Shown here: piece by piece, positions 37,036-46,383 of the stretch
How the letters are laid out: each line of letters starts with the position of its first letter
Position numbering within the stretch: the first letter of the stretch is position 1
Source of the DNA: Collinsella sp. BA40
GTDB taxonomy: Bacteria; Actinomycetota; Coriobacteriia; Coriobacteriales; Coriobacteriaceae
Reading direction: 5' to 3'
Length of the DNA: 64,000 nt
Assembly: GCF_008014645.1 (NCBI RefSeq)
Contig: NZ_VOWY01000010.1
Location: 186,407-250,406, forward strand
Made by a program: the position numbers and the translations under genes
Notes under the pieces: model-generated
The model's input: the letters and a program-made list of their open reading frames with translations, nothing else
What the model was told of the DNA's origin: nothing
The model's database searches: none

Positions 37036-37932
37036 CTAAAAGCGGCCGGGCTGATAGCGGTAGCCGTTATCGACGTGGGGGCAAAGCTGCCAGAACGCGA
37101 CGGCCGAGGCCGCGGCCACGTTGAGCGAGTCGACGCCGTGCGCCATGGGGATACGAACGGCACGGTCGCATCCAGCGATGGTGCGCGAGCCCAGCCCCTG
37201 GCCCTCGGTGCCCATGAAGAGCGCAAGACGCTGCTCCTCGAGCAGGGCGGGGTCGTCAAGGGAGACGGAATCGTCGGTCAGCGCCATGGCGGCGCAGGTG
37301 AAGCCGGCCTCCTTCAGCACGGAGAGGCCGTCACCCGGCCAGGCGCGGGCATCGGTGCCGATACGCGTCCAAGGCACCTGGAACACGGTGCCCATGCTCA
37401 CGCGCACCGCTCGCCGGTACAGCGGGTCGCAGCACGTCGGACTCACGAGGATGCCGTCGACGTTCAACGCCGCGGCGCTGCGAAAGATGGCGCCCACGTT
37501 CGTGTGGTCGACGATGCCCTCGAGAACGCACACGCGGACCGGGCGGTCGCCGGCGTGCGCGCATAGGTTCGACAAGAACGCGGCGGCCGGCTCCAGCGGC
37601 GGGCGGCGCATCGCGCACAGGGCGCCGCGCGTCACGGCGAAACCCGTGAGCTCTTCCATAAGGTCCATGCTGCCCGTGAACACCGGTACGGGCTGTGCAG
37701 CTGGGACCTCTTCGATGAGGGGAAGCAGCGAGTCGAGCCAGCGCTCGCCCATAAGAAAGCTCACGGGCTCGAGGCCCGCGGCCAGCGCGCGCTCGATCAC
37801 CTTGGCGCTCTCGGCGATGAAGATCCCCTTTTGCGGCTCGAGAACCGAACGCAGCTCGCGCTCCGTCAGCTTCGTATAGGCGGATAGGCGCTCGTCATCG
37901 AGGGATGCGATAGGAATGACCTGGTAGCTCAT
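37036..37932 (-). CDS. SpoU/TrmH family RNA 2'-O-methyltransferase
   Basis: 298 residues: an N-terminal L30e-like substrate-binding domain and a C-terminal SPOUT domain. Motif 1 is EGIVDHTNVGAIFRSAAALNVDG (N and R), motif 2 LFMGTEGQGL, motif 3 RIPMAHGVDSLNVAAASAVAFW. All catalytic SPOUT motifs are present. The exact RNA target (23S rRNA or tRNA) cannot be determined. It lies 3 nt from the flavodoxin gene upstream, so the two are cotranscribed. Confidence 0.92.
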   Translation of the reverse strand: MSYQVIPIASLDDERLSAYTKLTERELRSVLEPQKGIFIAESAKVIERALAAGLEPVSFLMGERWLDSLLPLIEEVPAAQPVPVFTGSMDLMEELTGFAVTRGALCAMRRPPLEPAAAFLSNLCAHAGDRPVRVCVLEGIVDHTNVGAIFRSAAALNVDGILVSPTCCDPLYRRAVRVSMGTVFQVPWTRIGTDARAWPGDGLSVLKEAGFTCAAMALTDDSVSLDDPALLEEQRLALFMGTEGQGLGSRTIAGCDRAVRIPMAHGVDSLNVAAASAVAFWQLCPHVDNGYRYQPGRF

Positions 37933-37935
37933 CGT

Positions 37936-38610
37936 CTACTCGTTCGCCTCGGGGGAATCAGCGGACTCGGCTCGGTCGGATGCGGAAGCGGCCTCGTGCT
38001 CGGGAGCGCGGTCGTGCTTCTTCTGCGCGCTCTTGTTGGCGATCTTCTTGGCGGAACGCTTGATGTTCGCCATGAGGCCGCCCGCGGGATGGGCGGCCGC
38101 CCAGGCCGCGCGCTTGCGCGCCTGCTCGTATTGATCGACGATGATATCGCCGTATTCGTCCATCAAACGCTGGTAATGGTCGATGGCGCCCTGGATGTCC
38201 TCGTCGTTGGGATGATCCTTCCACATACCGCCCATGAGCTTGTAAGGGCCCCAGGTATCGTAGCCGAGGCAGCCGTAGGAGGTAAGGAAATTGGCCTTGC
38301 GCATGCGGCACAGGCCGTCGATGTCCTTGCCATACCACTTGTCCTTGCCGCCATAGGTCATGAGAGCGAAAACCTGCTGGCCCTCGCACAGCGTGTTGGC
38401 GAGGACGCGCGCAAGGTCCTTGTCGATCTCGCCGTAATAGATTCCAGTACCTACGCCCACGAGCGGATACTCGGACAGGTCGGGATACTCGTTCTTGCCA
38501 AGCGTGGCAACATCGATGGCCTCCACCTCGGGAAACGCATTGACGACGGCGTCGACCAGCTTCTTGGTGTTGCCGTGATGCTTGGAACGATACAGAATCA
38601 TGGTTTTCAT
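37936..38610 (-). CDS. Flavodoxin-fold protein
   Basis: 224 residues; the first 160 match flavodoxin/flavodoxin-like domains: MILYRSKHHGNTKKLVDAV for FMN phosphate binding, PLVGVGTGIYYGEIDKDLARVL and ALMTYGGKDKWYGKDIDGLC. The last 60 residues are Lys/Ala-rich then acidic, without fold. Probable low-potential electron carrier or FMN-dependent regulator; partner unknown. A terminator separates it from folA upstream. Confidence 0.85.
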   Translation of the reverse strand: MKTMILYRSKHHGNTKKLVDAVVNAFPEVEAIDVATLGKNEYPDLSEYPLVGVGTGIYYGEIDKDLARVLANTLCEGQQVFALMTYGGKDKWYGKDIDGLCRMRKANFLTSYGCLGYDTWGPYKLMGGMWKDHPNDEDIQGAIDHYQRLMDEYGDIIVDQYEQARKRAAWAAAHPAGGLMANIKRSAKKIANKSAQKKHDRAPEHEAASASDRAESADSPEANE

Positions 38611-38630
38611 GAACGAGGCCCTTCAACAAA

Positions 38631-38652
38631 GCCGGGCCCCAGCGGGCCCGGC
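38631..38652 (-). terminator. Intrinsic-type terminator after folA
   Basis: Perfect 9-bp GC-rich stem, arms 38631-38639 and 38644-38652, 4-nt loop, followed on the minus strand by TTTGTTG. It lies 66 nt after the folA stop and separates folA from the flavodoxin gene. Confidence 0.7.
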
Positions 38653-38718
38653 AGGAATGCAATGCTCTCCATGATACCCCACCACGCTGCCGTTTAGCAC
38701 GCAGCGGGCGGGTTGGCC

Positions 38719-39231
38719 CTATACGCGGACGTAGGTGGCGAAGGTGTAGTAGACACCTTCGTCGCCCTCGCCCTCACCTACCTGCTCGGGTTCGGTCTCA
38801 TCAACAAGCCGCCATGCGTCATCGCTATCAAGGTCGTCGAAGAACGCATCCGCAGGACGGATGCAATGATTCTTCGTGACGATCGCCGTCGAGCACAGGG
38901 GAAGAAACTGCCGATATACCTCCGCGCCGCCGATAACCCATGCCTCCCCATCGTCTGCAACGCGCCCGAGCGCTTCGTCGACCGATCGCACGACTTCGGC
39001 TCCCGCGCAATGAAACAACGGATCGCGTGTAAGTACGATGTTGCGGCGATTCTTAAGCGGCTTGCCGCCGGGAAAGCTCTCGAGCGTCTTGCGGCCCATG
39101 ATGACCGGATGCCCCGTGGTCATCCGAACGAAATGGCGCATGTCGGCCCTGTTGGCAACGACCATATCTCCGGCACGGCCGATTCCCCAATCATCGCAAA
39201 CGGCGACGATCGCCTTCAACTCACAGCTCAT
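38719..39231 (-). CDS. folA: Dihydrofolate reductase
   Basis: NADPH-dependent reduction of dihydrofolate, paired with thyA just upstream. 170 residues from the ATG at 39231 (GGAG four nt before). Features: AIVAVCDDWGIGRAGDM, RADMRHF with the catalytic acidic residue, VIMGRKT, NIVLTRD, VIGGAEVYRQFLP, all in family order. An acidic-Gly loop (EQVGEGEGDEG) lies near the C terminus. Confidence 0.95.
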   Translation of the reverse strand: MSCELKAIVAVCDDWGIGRAGDMVVANRADMRHFVRMTTGHPVIMGRKTLESFPGGKPLKNRRNIVLTRDPLFHCAGAEVVRSVDEALGRVADDGEAWVIGGAEVYRQFLPLCSTAIVTKNHCIRPADAFFDDLDSDDAWRLVDETEPEQVGEGEGDEGVYYTFATYVRV

Positions 39232-39296
39232 AACACTCCAATCTGTACGCACACGGGATGCATCGCCCCATGTACGCGGACCCCCACGGTGCTCCT

Positions 39297-40145
39297 TTAG
39301 ACCGCGATGGGGATGTTCTTTACCTGGGGACCGTGCTGGTAATCCTCGACGATGAGATCGTCGGTGGTGAAATCGTAGAAGTTGGTCACCTCGGGGTTGA
39401 GGGAAACCTTGGGCGCCGCGTACTGGGGACGCTCGATGAGCTCGCGCACGATATCGACATGGCGGTCGTAGATATGGGCATCGACGATCACGTGCAGCAG
39501 CTCGCCGGCGACCATGTCGCAGTGGCGCGCAACCATCATAAGCAGAATGGCGTACTGGCAGACGTTCCAATTGTTAGCGGCCAGGATATCCTGGCTTCGT
39601 TGCATGAGCACCATGTTGAGCACGGGCTTATCGTAACCCGGCTCGGCCGTGACGTTGTAGGTGACGCTGTACGCGCACGGATACAGATGCATCTCGGAGA
39701 GATCGGCGAACGTGTACATGTTCGTCATGATGCGTCGCGAATAGGGCGTATGCGTCAGGTCGTACAGAACGCGGTCCATCTGGTCGAAATCGCCCTCGGG
39801 GTAGTGCGAGGTCTGCGCGATCTGATAGCCGTACGCGCGGCCGATCGAACCGGTCTCGTCCGCCCACTGGTCCCAGATATGCGAGTTCAGATCGTTGATG
39901 TTGTTGGACTTCTTCTGGTAGATCCACAAGATCTCGTCCATGGCCGACTTGAGGGCGGTGCGGCGCAGCGTGAGCGCGGGGAACTCCTCGCGCAGATCAT
40001 AGCGAGCCGTCACGCCGAAGTTCTTGATGGTGTACGCGGGAGTGCCGTCCTCCCAAACCGGGCGCACCTTCTCCCCTTCCGTCGTGGTTCCGTGATCCAA
40101 GATTTCGCGGCACATGCTCACGAACTGCTGGTCGGCCTTGCTCAT
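39297..40145 (-). CDS. thyA: Thymidylate synthase (ThyA), Bacillus/phi3T-like subtype
   Basis: dUMP to dTMP with methylene-THF, producing dihydrofolate for FolA. 282 residues from the ATG at 40145, with GAGGAG upstream. The nucleophile is Cys157 in LYPCAYS, where E. coli has LPPCH; QRSQD and DAHIYDRH are also seen. LYPC, NNINDLN and FYDFTTDDL are closer to the Bacillus ThyA subtype than to E. coli. The 65-nt gap to folA shows no terminator, so thyA-folA are probably cotranscribed. Confidence 0.94.
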   Translation of the reverse strand: MSKADQQFVSMCREILDHGTTTEGEKVRPVWEDGTPAYTIKNFGVTARYDLREEFPALTLRRTALKSAMDEILWIYQKKSNNINDLNSHIWDQWADETGSIGRAYGYQIAQTSHYPEGDFDQMDRVLYDLTHTPYSRRIMTNMYTFADLSEMHLYPCAYSVTYNVTAEPGYDKPVLNMVLMQRSQDILAANNWNVCQYAILLMMVARHCDMVAGELLHVIVDAHIYDRHVDIVRELIERPQYAAPKVSLNPEVTNFYDFTTDDLIVEDYQHGPQVKNIPIAV

Positions 40146-40267
40146 ATCCGGCTCCTCTCGCACGCAGCCCGCGCGCGTCGAATAACGTACTTGCTGCTGT
40201 GTACCCGCCGCGTCCCCCTTGATGACGCGGATGGCGGCCCATCACACGATGCCCAAACGATATGCAC

Positions 40268-40299
40268 GAAAACGGCCCGCCGGAGAAACGACGGGCCGT
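40268..40299 (-). terminator. Intrinsic terminator after ffh
   Basis: ACGGCCCG/CGGGCCGT stem (40272-40279 with 40292-40299) followed on the minus strand by TTTTCG, 5 nt beyond the ffh stop. Confidence 0.8.
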
Positions 40300-40304
40300 A
40301 TGCG

Positions 40305-41792
40305 CTACCGCTTGTTGCGCATCTGCTGCTCCATAGCGCGCAGCATATCCATCTCGCTTCCGCCGGAAGCGCCTCCGAAGGGGTTCGCGCCACCCATGAG
40401 CTGGTTCATGTTCATACCGCCCATGCCGGGGATGCCGGGCATACGCATCTTCTTGCCCTTCTTGCCCTTTTTACCCTTCTTGCCGCCACAGGCCATCTGC
40501 TGGGTCATGGAGCGCATCTTGCCCATCATCTTGTTCATCTCGCCCCACTGCTTCATAAGGGCGTTCACGTCGGCAGGCGTGGTTCCGGAACCGCGGGCGA
40601 TGCGCGCGCGGCGCTGGCCGTTGATGATGCTGGGCTTCTCCCGCTCCTCCTTCGTCATGGACATAATCATCGCCTCGTTGCGCTCGAACACGCTCTCGTC
40701 GAGGTTGCCGCCCATCTGGTTGAGGGCGCGCTGGCCGCCGGGGAGCATGCCGAGAATGCCCTTCATGCCGCCCATCTTCTTGACGGCGCGCATCTGCTCG
40801 AGCATGTCGTTCATGGTGAAGCCCTCGCGCAGCATGCGCTCGGCAGCTTCGATCTGCTCGGCGTCGGCCATCTCCTGGGCCTTCTCGATGATGCCGATGA
40901 CATCGCCCATACCGAGGATGCGCTTGGCCATGCGCTCCGGGTTGAAGACCTCGAGCGACTCGGGTTTCTCGCCCATCGAGACGAACTTGATGGGCTTGCC
41001 GGTCACCTGGCGCACCGAAAGGGCGCCGCCGCCGCGGGCATCGCCGTCGAGCTTGGAGATGATGACGCCGTCGAAGTCGGTGCGCTCGGCGAAGGTAGAG
41101 ACCACGTTAACGATGTCCTGGCCGGTCATGGCGTCGACGACCATGAGCACCTGGTCGGGCTTGACCGCCTTCTTGATATCGACGGCCTCCTGCATCATCT
41201 GCTCGTCGATCTGCAGGCGACCGGCGGTATCGACGATGACCACGTCGCGCATGTGGTCGACGGCCTCGCGGATGGAGGCGCGGGCGATCTCGACGGGATT
41301 CTTGCCGTCGCCGCGGAACACCGGCACGCCGATCTCGCCGCCGAGCGTGGCGAGCTGGTCGGCAGCGGCGGGACGATAGACGTCGCAGGCTGCGAGCAGA
41401 GGGCTCTTGCCCTGCTTCTTGAGCATGTAGGCGAGCTTTACGGCCGCGGTGGTCTTACCGGAGCCCTGCAAGCCGACAAGCATGATGACGTTGGGGATGC
41501 GGCTGGACAGCACGAGCTTGCTCTCGGTGGCACCGAGCAGCTCGATGAGCTCGTCGAGGACGATCTTCACGACGTTTTGCGCCGGGGAGAGCGACTCGAG
41601 CACCTCGGCGGTGAGGCAGCGCTCCTTCGTCTTGGCCACGAAATCCTTGACCACCTTGTAGTTGACGTCGGCCTCGAGCAGCGCCATGCGGATATCGCGC
41701 ATAGCCGAGGTGATGTCTGCCTCGGTGAGCTTGCCCTTGCCGCGCAGGCGGTCGAAGGTGTCGTTCAGGCGGTCGGAAAGGCTGTTGAACAT
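40305..41792 (-). CDS. ffh: Signal recognition particle protein Ffh
   Basis: GTPase of SRP that delivers membrane proteins cotranslationally. 495 residues: N domain, G domain with P-loop GLQGSGKTTAAVKLA, DTAGRLQ, TKLDGDARGGGAL, then a methionine-rich M domain with the GILGMLPGG and GSGTTPADVN signatures. A lysine-rich run (KKGKKGKKGKK) lies in the M domain tail. It is the last gene of the smc-ftsY-ffh set. Confidence 0.98.
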   Translation of the reverse strand: MFNSLSDRLNDTFDRLRGKGKLTEADITSAMRDIRMALLEADVNYKVVKDFVAKTKERCLTAEVLESLSPAQNVVKIVLDELIELLGATESKLVLSSRIPNVIMLVGLQGSGKTTAAVKLAYMLKKQGKSPLLAACDVYRPAAADQLATLGGEIGVPVFRGDGKNPVEIARASIREAVDHMRDVVIVDTAGRLQIDEQMMQEAVDIKKAVKPDQVLMVVDAMTGQDIVNVVSTFAERTDFDGVIISKLDGDARGGGALSVRQVTGKPIKFVSMGEKPESLEVFNPERMAKRILGMGDVIGIIEKAQEMADAEQIEAAERMLREGFTMNDMLEQMRAVKKMGGMKGILGMLPGGQRALNQMGGNLDESVFERNEAMIMSMTKEEREKPSIINGQRRARIARGSGTTPADVNALMKQWGEMNKMMGKMRSMTQQMACGGKKGKKGKKGKKMRMPGIPGMGGMNMNQLMGGANPFGGASGGSEMDMLRAMEQQMRNKR

Positions 41793-41922
41793 TGGTCATC
41801 CCCTTGGAGAGTCGAACATACTGCATAGAGCCGGTATCGCCGCGGTCTTGCCAGGCGAATCCGGCATGGAATCGGGCGCGGGCGAGCGCCGGGAACGCGC
41901 ACGGGCCCGCGGGTCGTGCGGG

Positions 41923-42837
41923 CTACTCCTCGCCCACCAGCGCGCGGGCGAAGTCATCCGGGTCGAACTCCTGCAGGTCATGCACCTGCTCGCCCACGCC
42001 CACGCGATAGATGGGCAGCTTGAGACGCGAGGCGACCGCCAGGGCGATGCCGCCCTTCGCCGTGCCGTCGAGCTTGGTCATGATGATGCCGTCCAGGCCC
42101 AGGGCATCGTTGAACTCGAGTGCCTGGTTCAGACCGTTCTGCCCGGTGGCGGCATCGATAACGAGCACCACGTGCACGGCCATGGGTCCGCGCTTCATCT
42201 GCTCTGCGCGCTTGCGCGTCACCTTGACGACCTTGGCGAGCTCGCGCATGAGCTCGGGAGAGGTATGGAGTCGGCCGGCGGTGTCGATGAGCACGAGGTC
42301 GCTGCCAAGACGGTCGGCTTCATCGAGGACGTCGTAGCACACGCTCGCGGGGTCGCTGCCGCGCTCGCGCTTCACCACGGGAACGCCGGCTCGGGTGCCC
42401 CACACATCGAGCTGCTCGATGGCGGCGGCACGGAAGGTATCGGCGCTGCCGATGACGACCTTCTTGCCGCGATGGGCCATATCGCTGGCGATCTTGCCCA
42501 CCGTGGTGGTCTTACCCGCACCGTTGATTCCCACGAACAGCACGCAGCTGGGTGTATCTCGGAAGATATCGCGATCGGGGCGCACGAATACCCGGGAGAG
42601 GCGTTCGGAGAGCGCACGGCGGAGCTGGCGCGCAGTGCGCAGGTTCTTCCGTGCGGCCTCGTCGCGAAGGTCATCGGTAACCTGCATGGCGATCTCGGCG
42701 CCCATGTCCCCCATCACCAGCGTATCCTCGAGCGTCTCCCAAAAGTCTTCGTCGACCTCGCCGCCGAAGTAGAAAACCTCGTTCAGGGCCTCGCGGCTGC
42801 GCTCCAGTCCGCGCGACAAAGCATCAAAGAATCCCAT
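41923..42837 (-). CDS. ftsY: SRP receptor FtsY
   Basis: Membrane-associated GTPase receptor for Ffh. 304 residues without the long acidic A domain of E. coli, as usual in Gram-positives. NG domain motifs: GINGAGKTTTVGKIA, ADTFRAAAIEQL, LIDTAGRLH, TKLDGTAKGG, and GVGEQVHDLQEFDP at the end. The ATG overlaps the smc TAA by one base. The 130-nt gap to ffh contains a GC-rich inverted repeat near 41896-41916 but no gene. Confidence 0.97.
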   Translation of the reverse strand: MGFFDALSRGLERSREALNEVFYFGGEVDEDFWETLEDTLVMGDMGAEIAMQVTDDLRDEAARKNLRTARQLRRALSERLSRVFVRPDRDIFRDTPSCVLFVGINGAGKTTTVGKIASDMAHRGKKVVIGSADTFRAAAIEQLDVWGTRAGVPVVKRERGSDPASVCYDVLDEADRLGSDLVLIDTAGRLHTSPELMRELAKVVKVTRKRAEQMKRGPMAVHVVLVIDAATGQNGLNQALEFNDALGLDGIIMTKLDGTAKGGIALAVASRLKLPIYRVGVGEQVHDLQEFDPDDFARALVGEE

Positions 42838-45800
42838 TATGCGTTCACGACCTTTCCGGTTTCGCGATCAAGTTTCTGACTGACCACACGGCTCACGCCG
42901 TCGGCCTGCATGGACACTCCGTATAGCACGTCGGCCTCCTCCATCGTGCGGCGCTGATGCGAGACGACCAACAGCTGCGTGCTCTCGCGCAAGACGTTGA
43001 TGGCGCCGATGAGCTTCGAGAGATTCGAGTCATCCAGAGCCGCCTCGACCTCATCGAGGACATAGAAGGGAACCGTGCGCGTGCGGTAGACGGCGAAGAG
43101 CAGCGCGAGCGCCGTGAGGCTCTTCTCGCCACCGCTCATGAGCATCATCTTGGTGATGCGCTTGCCGCGCGGCTGAGCGACGACCTCGATTCCCGTATCG
43201 GCGGGATGCTCGGGGTCGGTCATTTCGAGATGGGCCTGGCCACCCGGGAAGAGCATGGAGAAGACCTCGCGAAAGTTCTCATCCACCTTCTCGAACGTCA
43301 CGAGGAACTGGCGACGCATCTTGCGATCGATGGCCGAGGTGATCTTCGTGAGCGCCTTGCGGGCGCTCTCGAGGTCGGCAAGCTGGGTCTCGACGTAATC
43401 GGCGCGCTCCTTCAAGCGCTCGTACTCCTCGAAGGCCACCTGGTTCACCGGGCCGAGGTTGTTGATCTGGCGCGCCAGGGAAGCGAGTTCGCGCTCGGCC
43501 GCGGCGCGGTCGGTGGGAGCGGGCAGCTGCAGCGCCTCCTCTAGAACCGTCTGGCCGTCGGCCGTGATCGACTGCACGGCGTTCTCGACTTGGACCTCGA
43601 GCTTTCCGCGGGCGACGCGAGCATCGTTCACCTGCACGTTAGCAGCCTCGACCTCGGCTTTGGCCCGCATGACCTCGGCCTTGGCATCCTCGATGGTCTT
43701 CTTGAGCGAAGCGGAATCGGCCTCTTCGAGCGATGCCTGGTCGCGCAGGCGCGCCGCCCAGTCCATCGCGCGTTCGGAGAGCGCCTCGTAGCGGCTGTGC
43801 AGCGGGTCGACACGCAGGCGCAGGACCTCGAGCGACCGCGACGCCTGCTCGGTGGCATTGATGCGCCGGTCGATGCCCTCGAGCCTGCGCTTGAGCTCGG
43901 GCTGCCTGCTCGAAAGGCTACGCAGGCGCTCCTTGGACTGCGCGAGCCTCACCTTGGCGTCGGCGAGCTTGCCGGCGGCCTCGCTATCGTCGCGGCGAAC
44001 GCGGTCCAGCTCGTCGGTCGCATCGGCGATCTGGGAGGCCAGGCCATCGAGTTCCGTGCGCGCGGCGTCGCGTTTCTCGGTCAGCTCGTCCACCTTCGGC
44101 TGCGCCGCGCGAACGGCCTCGGCGGCCTCCTCGCGACGGCGCTTGATCTGCTTCTGCTCGGCGAATGCCTGCGTGAGCGAATGCTCGAGGCGTCCCACCT
44201 CGGAAAGAACGGAGCTGCGCTCGCCATCGAGGCGCGCGATATCTCCCGCGCAGCCCGACTCGAGCGCGCGCGCGTCCTCAACGGCTTTAAGCGCCTCCTC
44301 GACCTGGGCGGAGGCTCGTTCGAGCACCGTTGCAAGATCGGGCTCCACGCCTTCGAGCTCGCGAATGCGGCGCTTGCGCTCGAGCGCGCCGCTCGTCTGG
44401 ACGGCTCCCGATCCGATGCGGACCACGCCGCCATCGCGCACGCGGGCGCCGTCGGCGGTCACATACGTCACACCGGGGAGCGAGGGGGCCGACAGGGCGT
44501 CGTCGATGGACTCGACGACGTAATAGCCGCCGAGCAGCGCTCCGACGACGCCGGCGAATCCATCGCGAACGGACAAGCGCTCCACCAGACGGTAGCCCGC
44601 GGCATCGGGCAACGAAGGAGCGACGCGAAGCTCACGTGAGAGCACCACGGCCTCGCCCGTGGTCTTGGCCTCATCGATCGCGAACGACGAGACGCTTCGG
44701 AGCGAACGCGCGTCGTCGACGACGAACGCCTCGATGTCGGATGCGAGCAGTCGCTCGACGAGCGGCTCGAGCTCCACCGGGGCTTCGATCACATCGCCCA
44801 GACGCGCCGCGATATCGCCCGAGCGCTGCTGGGCGATGCGCGAGACCAGCGGGGACGAATCGGACAGCTTCTCATCGAGCTTTTCGAGGCTTGCGAGCTC
44901 GGAACGGACCTCATCGAGCTTGCGGCGCGCCTCGCGCTCGCGATCACGCAGCCCCTGCAACGCAGCCTGGGCGCACTCGATGCCGGCGCGGGCCTCCTCG
45001 CGACGAGCACGAGCATCGGTCAGAAGCTCCTCGATTTCGTCGGCGCGCGAACGACGGCTCTCGAGGGAAGCCTGGACGTTTTCGATGTTGGAGTCGATCT
45101 GCTCGAGTCGAGAGGCGTACATGGAGTCCTCGATCTCCGCATTGGACAGCGACTCCTTCACCTTTACCAGCGACAGCGAGGCCTCATCGATGGCGCGCTG
45201 GGCGTCTCGCTGCGCGCGGCTGAGGCGGGAGATGCGCTCGTCGAGCTCTACGCGGCGCGCATGGAGCTCGTCAGCCGCCGGCAGGAAATCGTCGACGTCG
45301 CGCTGGGCGATATCGGCGGCGGCGCGCACCTCGTCGAGCTGGCGCTCGGTGTCCTCGAGCTCGGCGGCGACGCGGCGGCGCTGGTGCTCGGAACCGGAAA
45401 GGGTGCCGCGCATCTCGGAAAGGCGCGCGACCATGTTGCGGCCCTTCTCCTCGAGCAGGCGCATATCGGAGCCGATGCGGCCCACCACATCCTGCATATG
45501 GCGGCGGCGCTCGCCCAAGTCGCCCACGAACAGGCCCTTTTCTTCAAGCATGACCTGAAGCTTCTCGAGCTCGCGCTCCTTTTCGGCAACGCGGTAGCGG
45601 GCGAGCTCCAATGAGGCGGCGGCCTCGCGCGAAGCCGATTCGATATCCTGCCACTGCGCCTGCAGGCGGCGAAGCTCGTCTACCGCGAGCATCTGCGTAA
45701 GCTCGCGGGCGCGCGTGGAAAGATCCTTGTACTTTCGCGCGCGATCGACCTGGCGCTCGAGCGGTTTAAGCTGGCGGGAGATCTCGCGGTTGATATCGCG

Positions 45801-46373
45801 TGCACGGGTCAGATGCTCATCCATGGACGCGATCTTGCGCAGCGCGCGCTCCTTGCGGCGCTTATGCTTGGATATGCCCGCGGCCTCCTCGATGAGCGCG
45901 CGGCGCTCCTCCGGACGACTCTGCAGGATGGCGTCGAGCTTGCCCTGCGAGATGATGGAATGCGTCTCCTTGCCCAAGCCCGAATCATGCAGGATATCCT
46001 GGATATCCATAAGGCGGCAGGGGCTGTTGTTGATAAGGTACTCGCTCTCACCCGATCGGTACATGCGACGCGTGACGGCGACCTCGTTGAAGTCGACGGG
46101 CAGCATGTGATCGCAGTTGTCCAAAACGAGCGTCACCTCGGCCACGCCCACGGGCTTGCGCGCAGAGGAGCCCGAGAAGATGACGTCCTCCATAGCCTGT
46201 CCGCGCAGCTGCTTGGCGCTCTGCTCGCCCAGGACCCAGAGGATGGCGTCGGAGATATTCGATTTTCCCGACCCGTTGGGACCCACGATCACGGTGAGAC
46301 CGGGCTCGAACGTCATATGAGCCCGGTCGGCAAACGATTTGAACCCCTTGAGGGTGAGAGACTTGAGATACAC
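42837..46373 (-). CDS. smc: Chromosome segregation ATPase SMC
   Basis: Condensin ATPase, 1178 residues. N-terminal head with Walker A GPNGSGKSNISDAI (31-44), two long coiled-coil arms, a hinge around residues 500-640 (GYRLVERLSVRDGFAGVVGALLGG), and a C-terminal head with signature LMSGGEKSLTALAL and Walker B YVLDEVEAALDDSN. The head is intact. scpA and scpB are not in the window. It lies 10 nt after rnc and overlaps ftsY by one base. Confidence 0.98.
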   Translation of the reverse strand: MYLKSLTLKGFKSFADRAHMTFEPGLTVIVGPNGSGKSNISDAILWVLGEQSAKQLRGQAMEDVIFSGSSARKPVGVAEVTLVLDNCDHMLPVDFNEVAVTRRMYRSGESEYLINNSPCRLMDIQDILHDSGLGKETHSIISQGKLDAILQSRPEERRALIEEAAGISKHKRRKERALRKIASMDEHLTRARDINREISRQLKPLERQVDRARKYKDLSTRARELTQMLAVDELRRLQAQWQDIESASREAAASLELARYRVAEKERELEKLQVMLEEKGLFVGDLGERRRHMQDVVGRIGSDMRLLEEKGRNMVARLSEMRGTLSGSEHQRRRVAAELEDTERQLDEVRAAADIAQRDVDDFLPAADELHARRVELDERISRLSRAQRDAQRAIDEASLSLVKVKESLSNAEIEDSMYASRLEQIDSNIENVQASLESRRSRADEIEELLTDARARREEARAGIECAQAALQGLRDREREARRKLDEVRSELASLEKLDEKLSDSSPLVSRIAQQRSGDIAARLGDVIEAPVELEPLVERLLASDIEAFVVDDARSLRSVSSFAIDEAKTTGEAVVLSRELRVAPSLPDAAGYRLVERLSVRDGFAGVVGALLGGYYVVESIDDALSAPSLPGVTYVTADGARVRDGGVVRIGSGAVQTSGALERKRRIRELEGVEPDLATVLERASAQVEEALKAVEDARALESGCAGDIARLDGERSSVLSEVGRLEHSLTQAFAEQKQIKRRREEAAEAVRAAQPKVDELTEKRDAARTELDGLASQIADATDELDRVRRDDSEAAGKLADAKVRLAQSKERLRSLSSRQPELKRRLEGIDRRINATEQASRSLEVLRLRVDPLHSRYEALSERAMDWAARLRDQASLEEADSASLKKTIEDAKAEVMRAKAEVEAANVQVNDARVARGKLEVQVENAVQSITADGQTVLEEALQLPAPTDRAAAERELASLARQINNLGPVNQVAFEEYERLKERADYVETQLADLESARKALTKITSAIDRKMRRQFLVTFEKVDENFREVFSMLFPGGQAHLEMTDPEHPADTGIEVVAQPRGKRITKMMLMSGGEKSLTALALLFAVYRTRTVPFYVLDEVEAALDDSNLSKLIGAINVLRESTQLLVVSHQRRTMEEADVLYGVSMQADGVSRVVSQKLDRETGKVVNA

Positions 46374-46383
46374 GGGGCCTCGC

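Noticed and set aside
39258-41828. Open frame of 856 codons spanning thyA and ffh on the plus strand
   Set aside because: Crosses two verified genes and their terminator; His/Leu/Gly-rich shadow composition.
41896-41916. GC-rich inverted repeat between ftsY and ffh as a terminator
   Set aside because: No U-tract on either strand, and the SRP genes are expected to be cotranscribed; left as an unassigned repeat.
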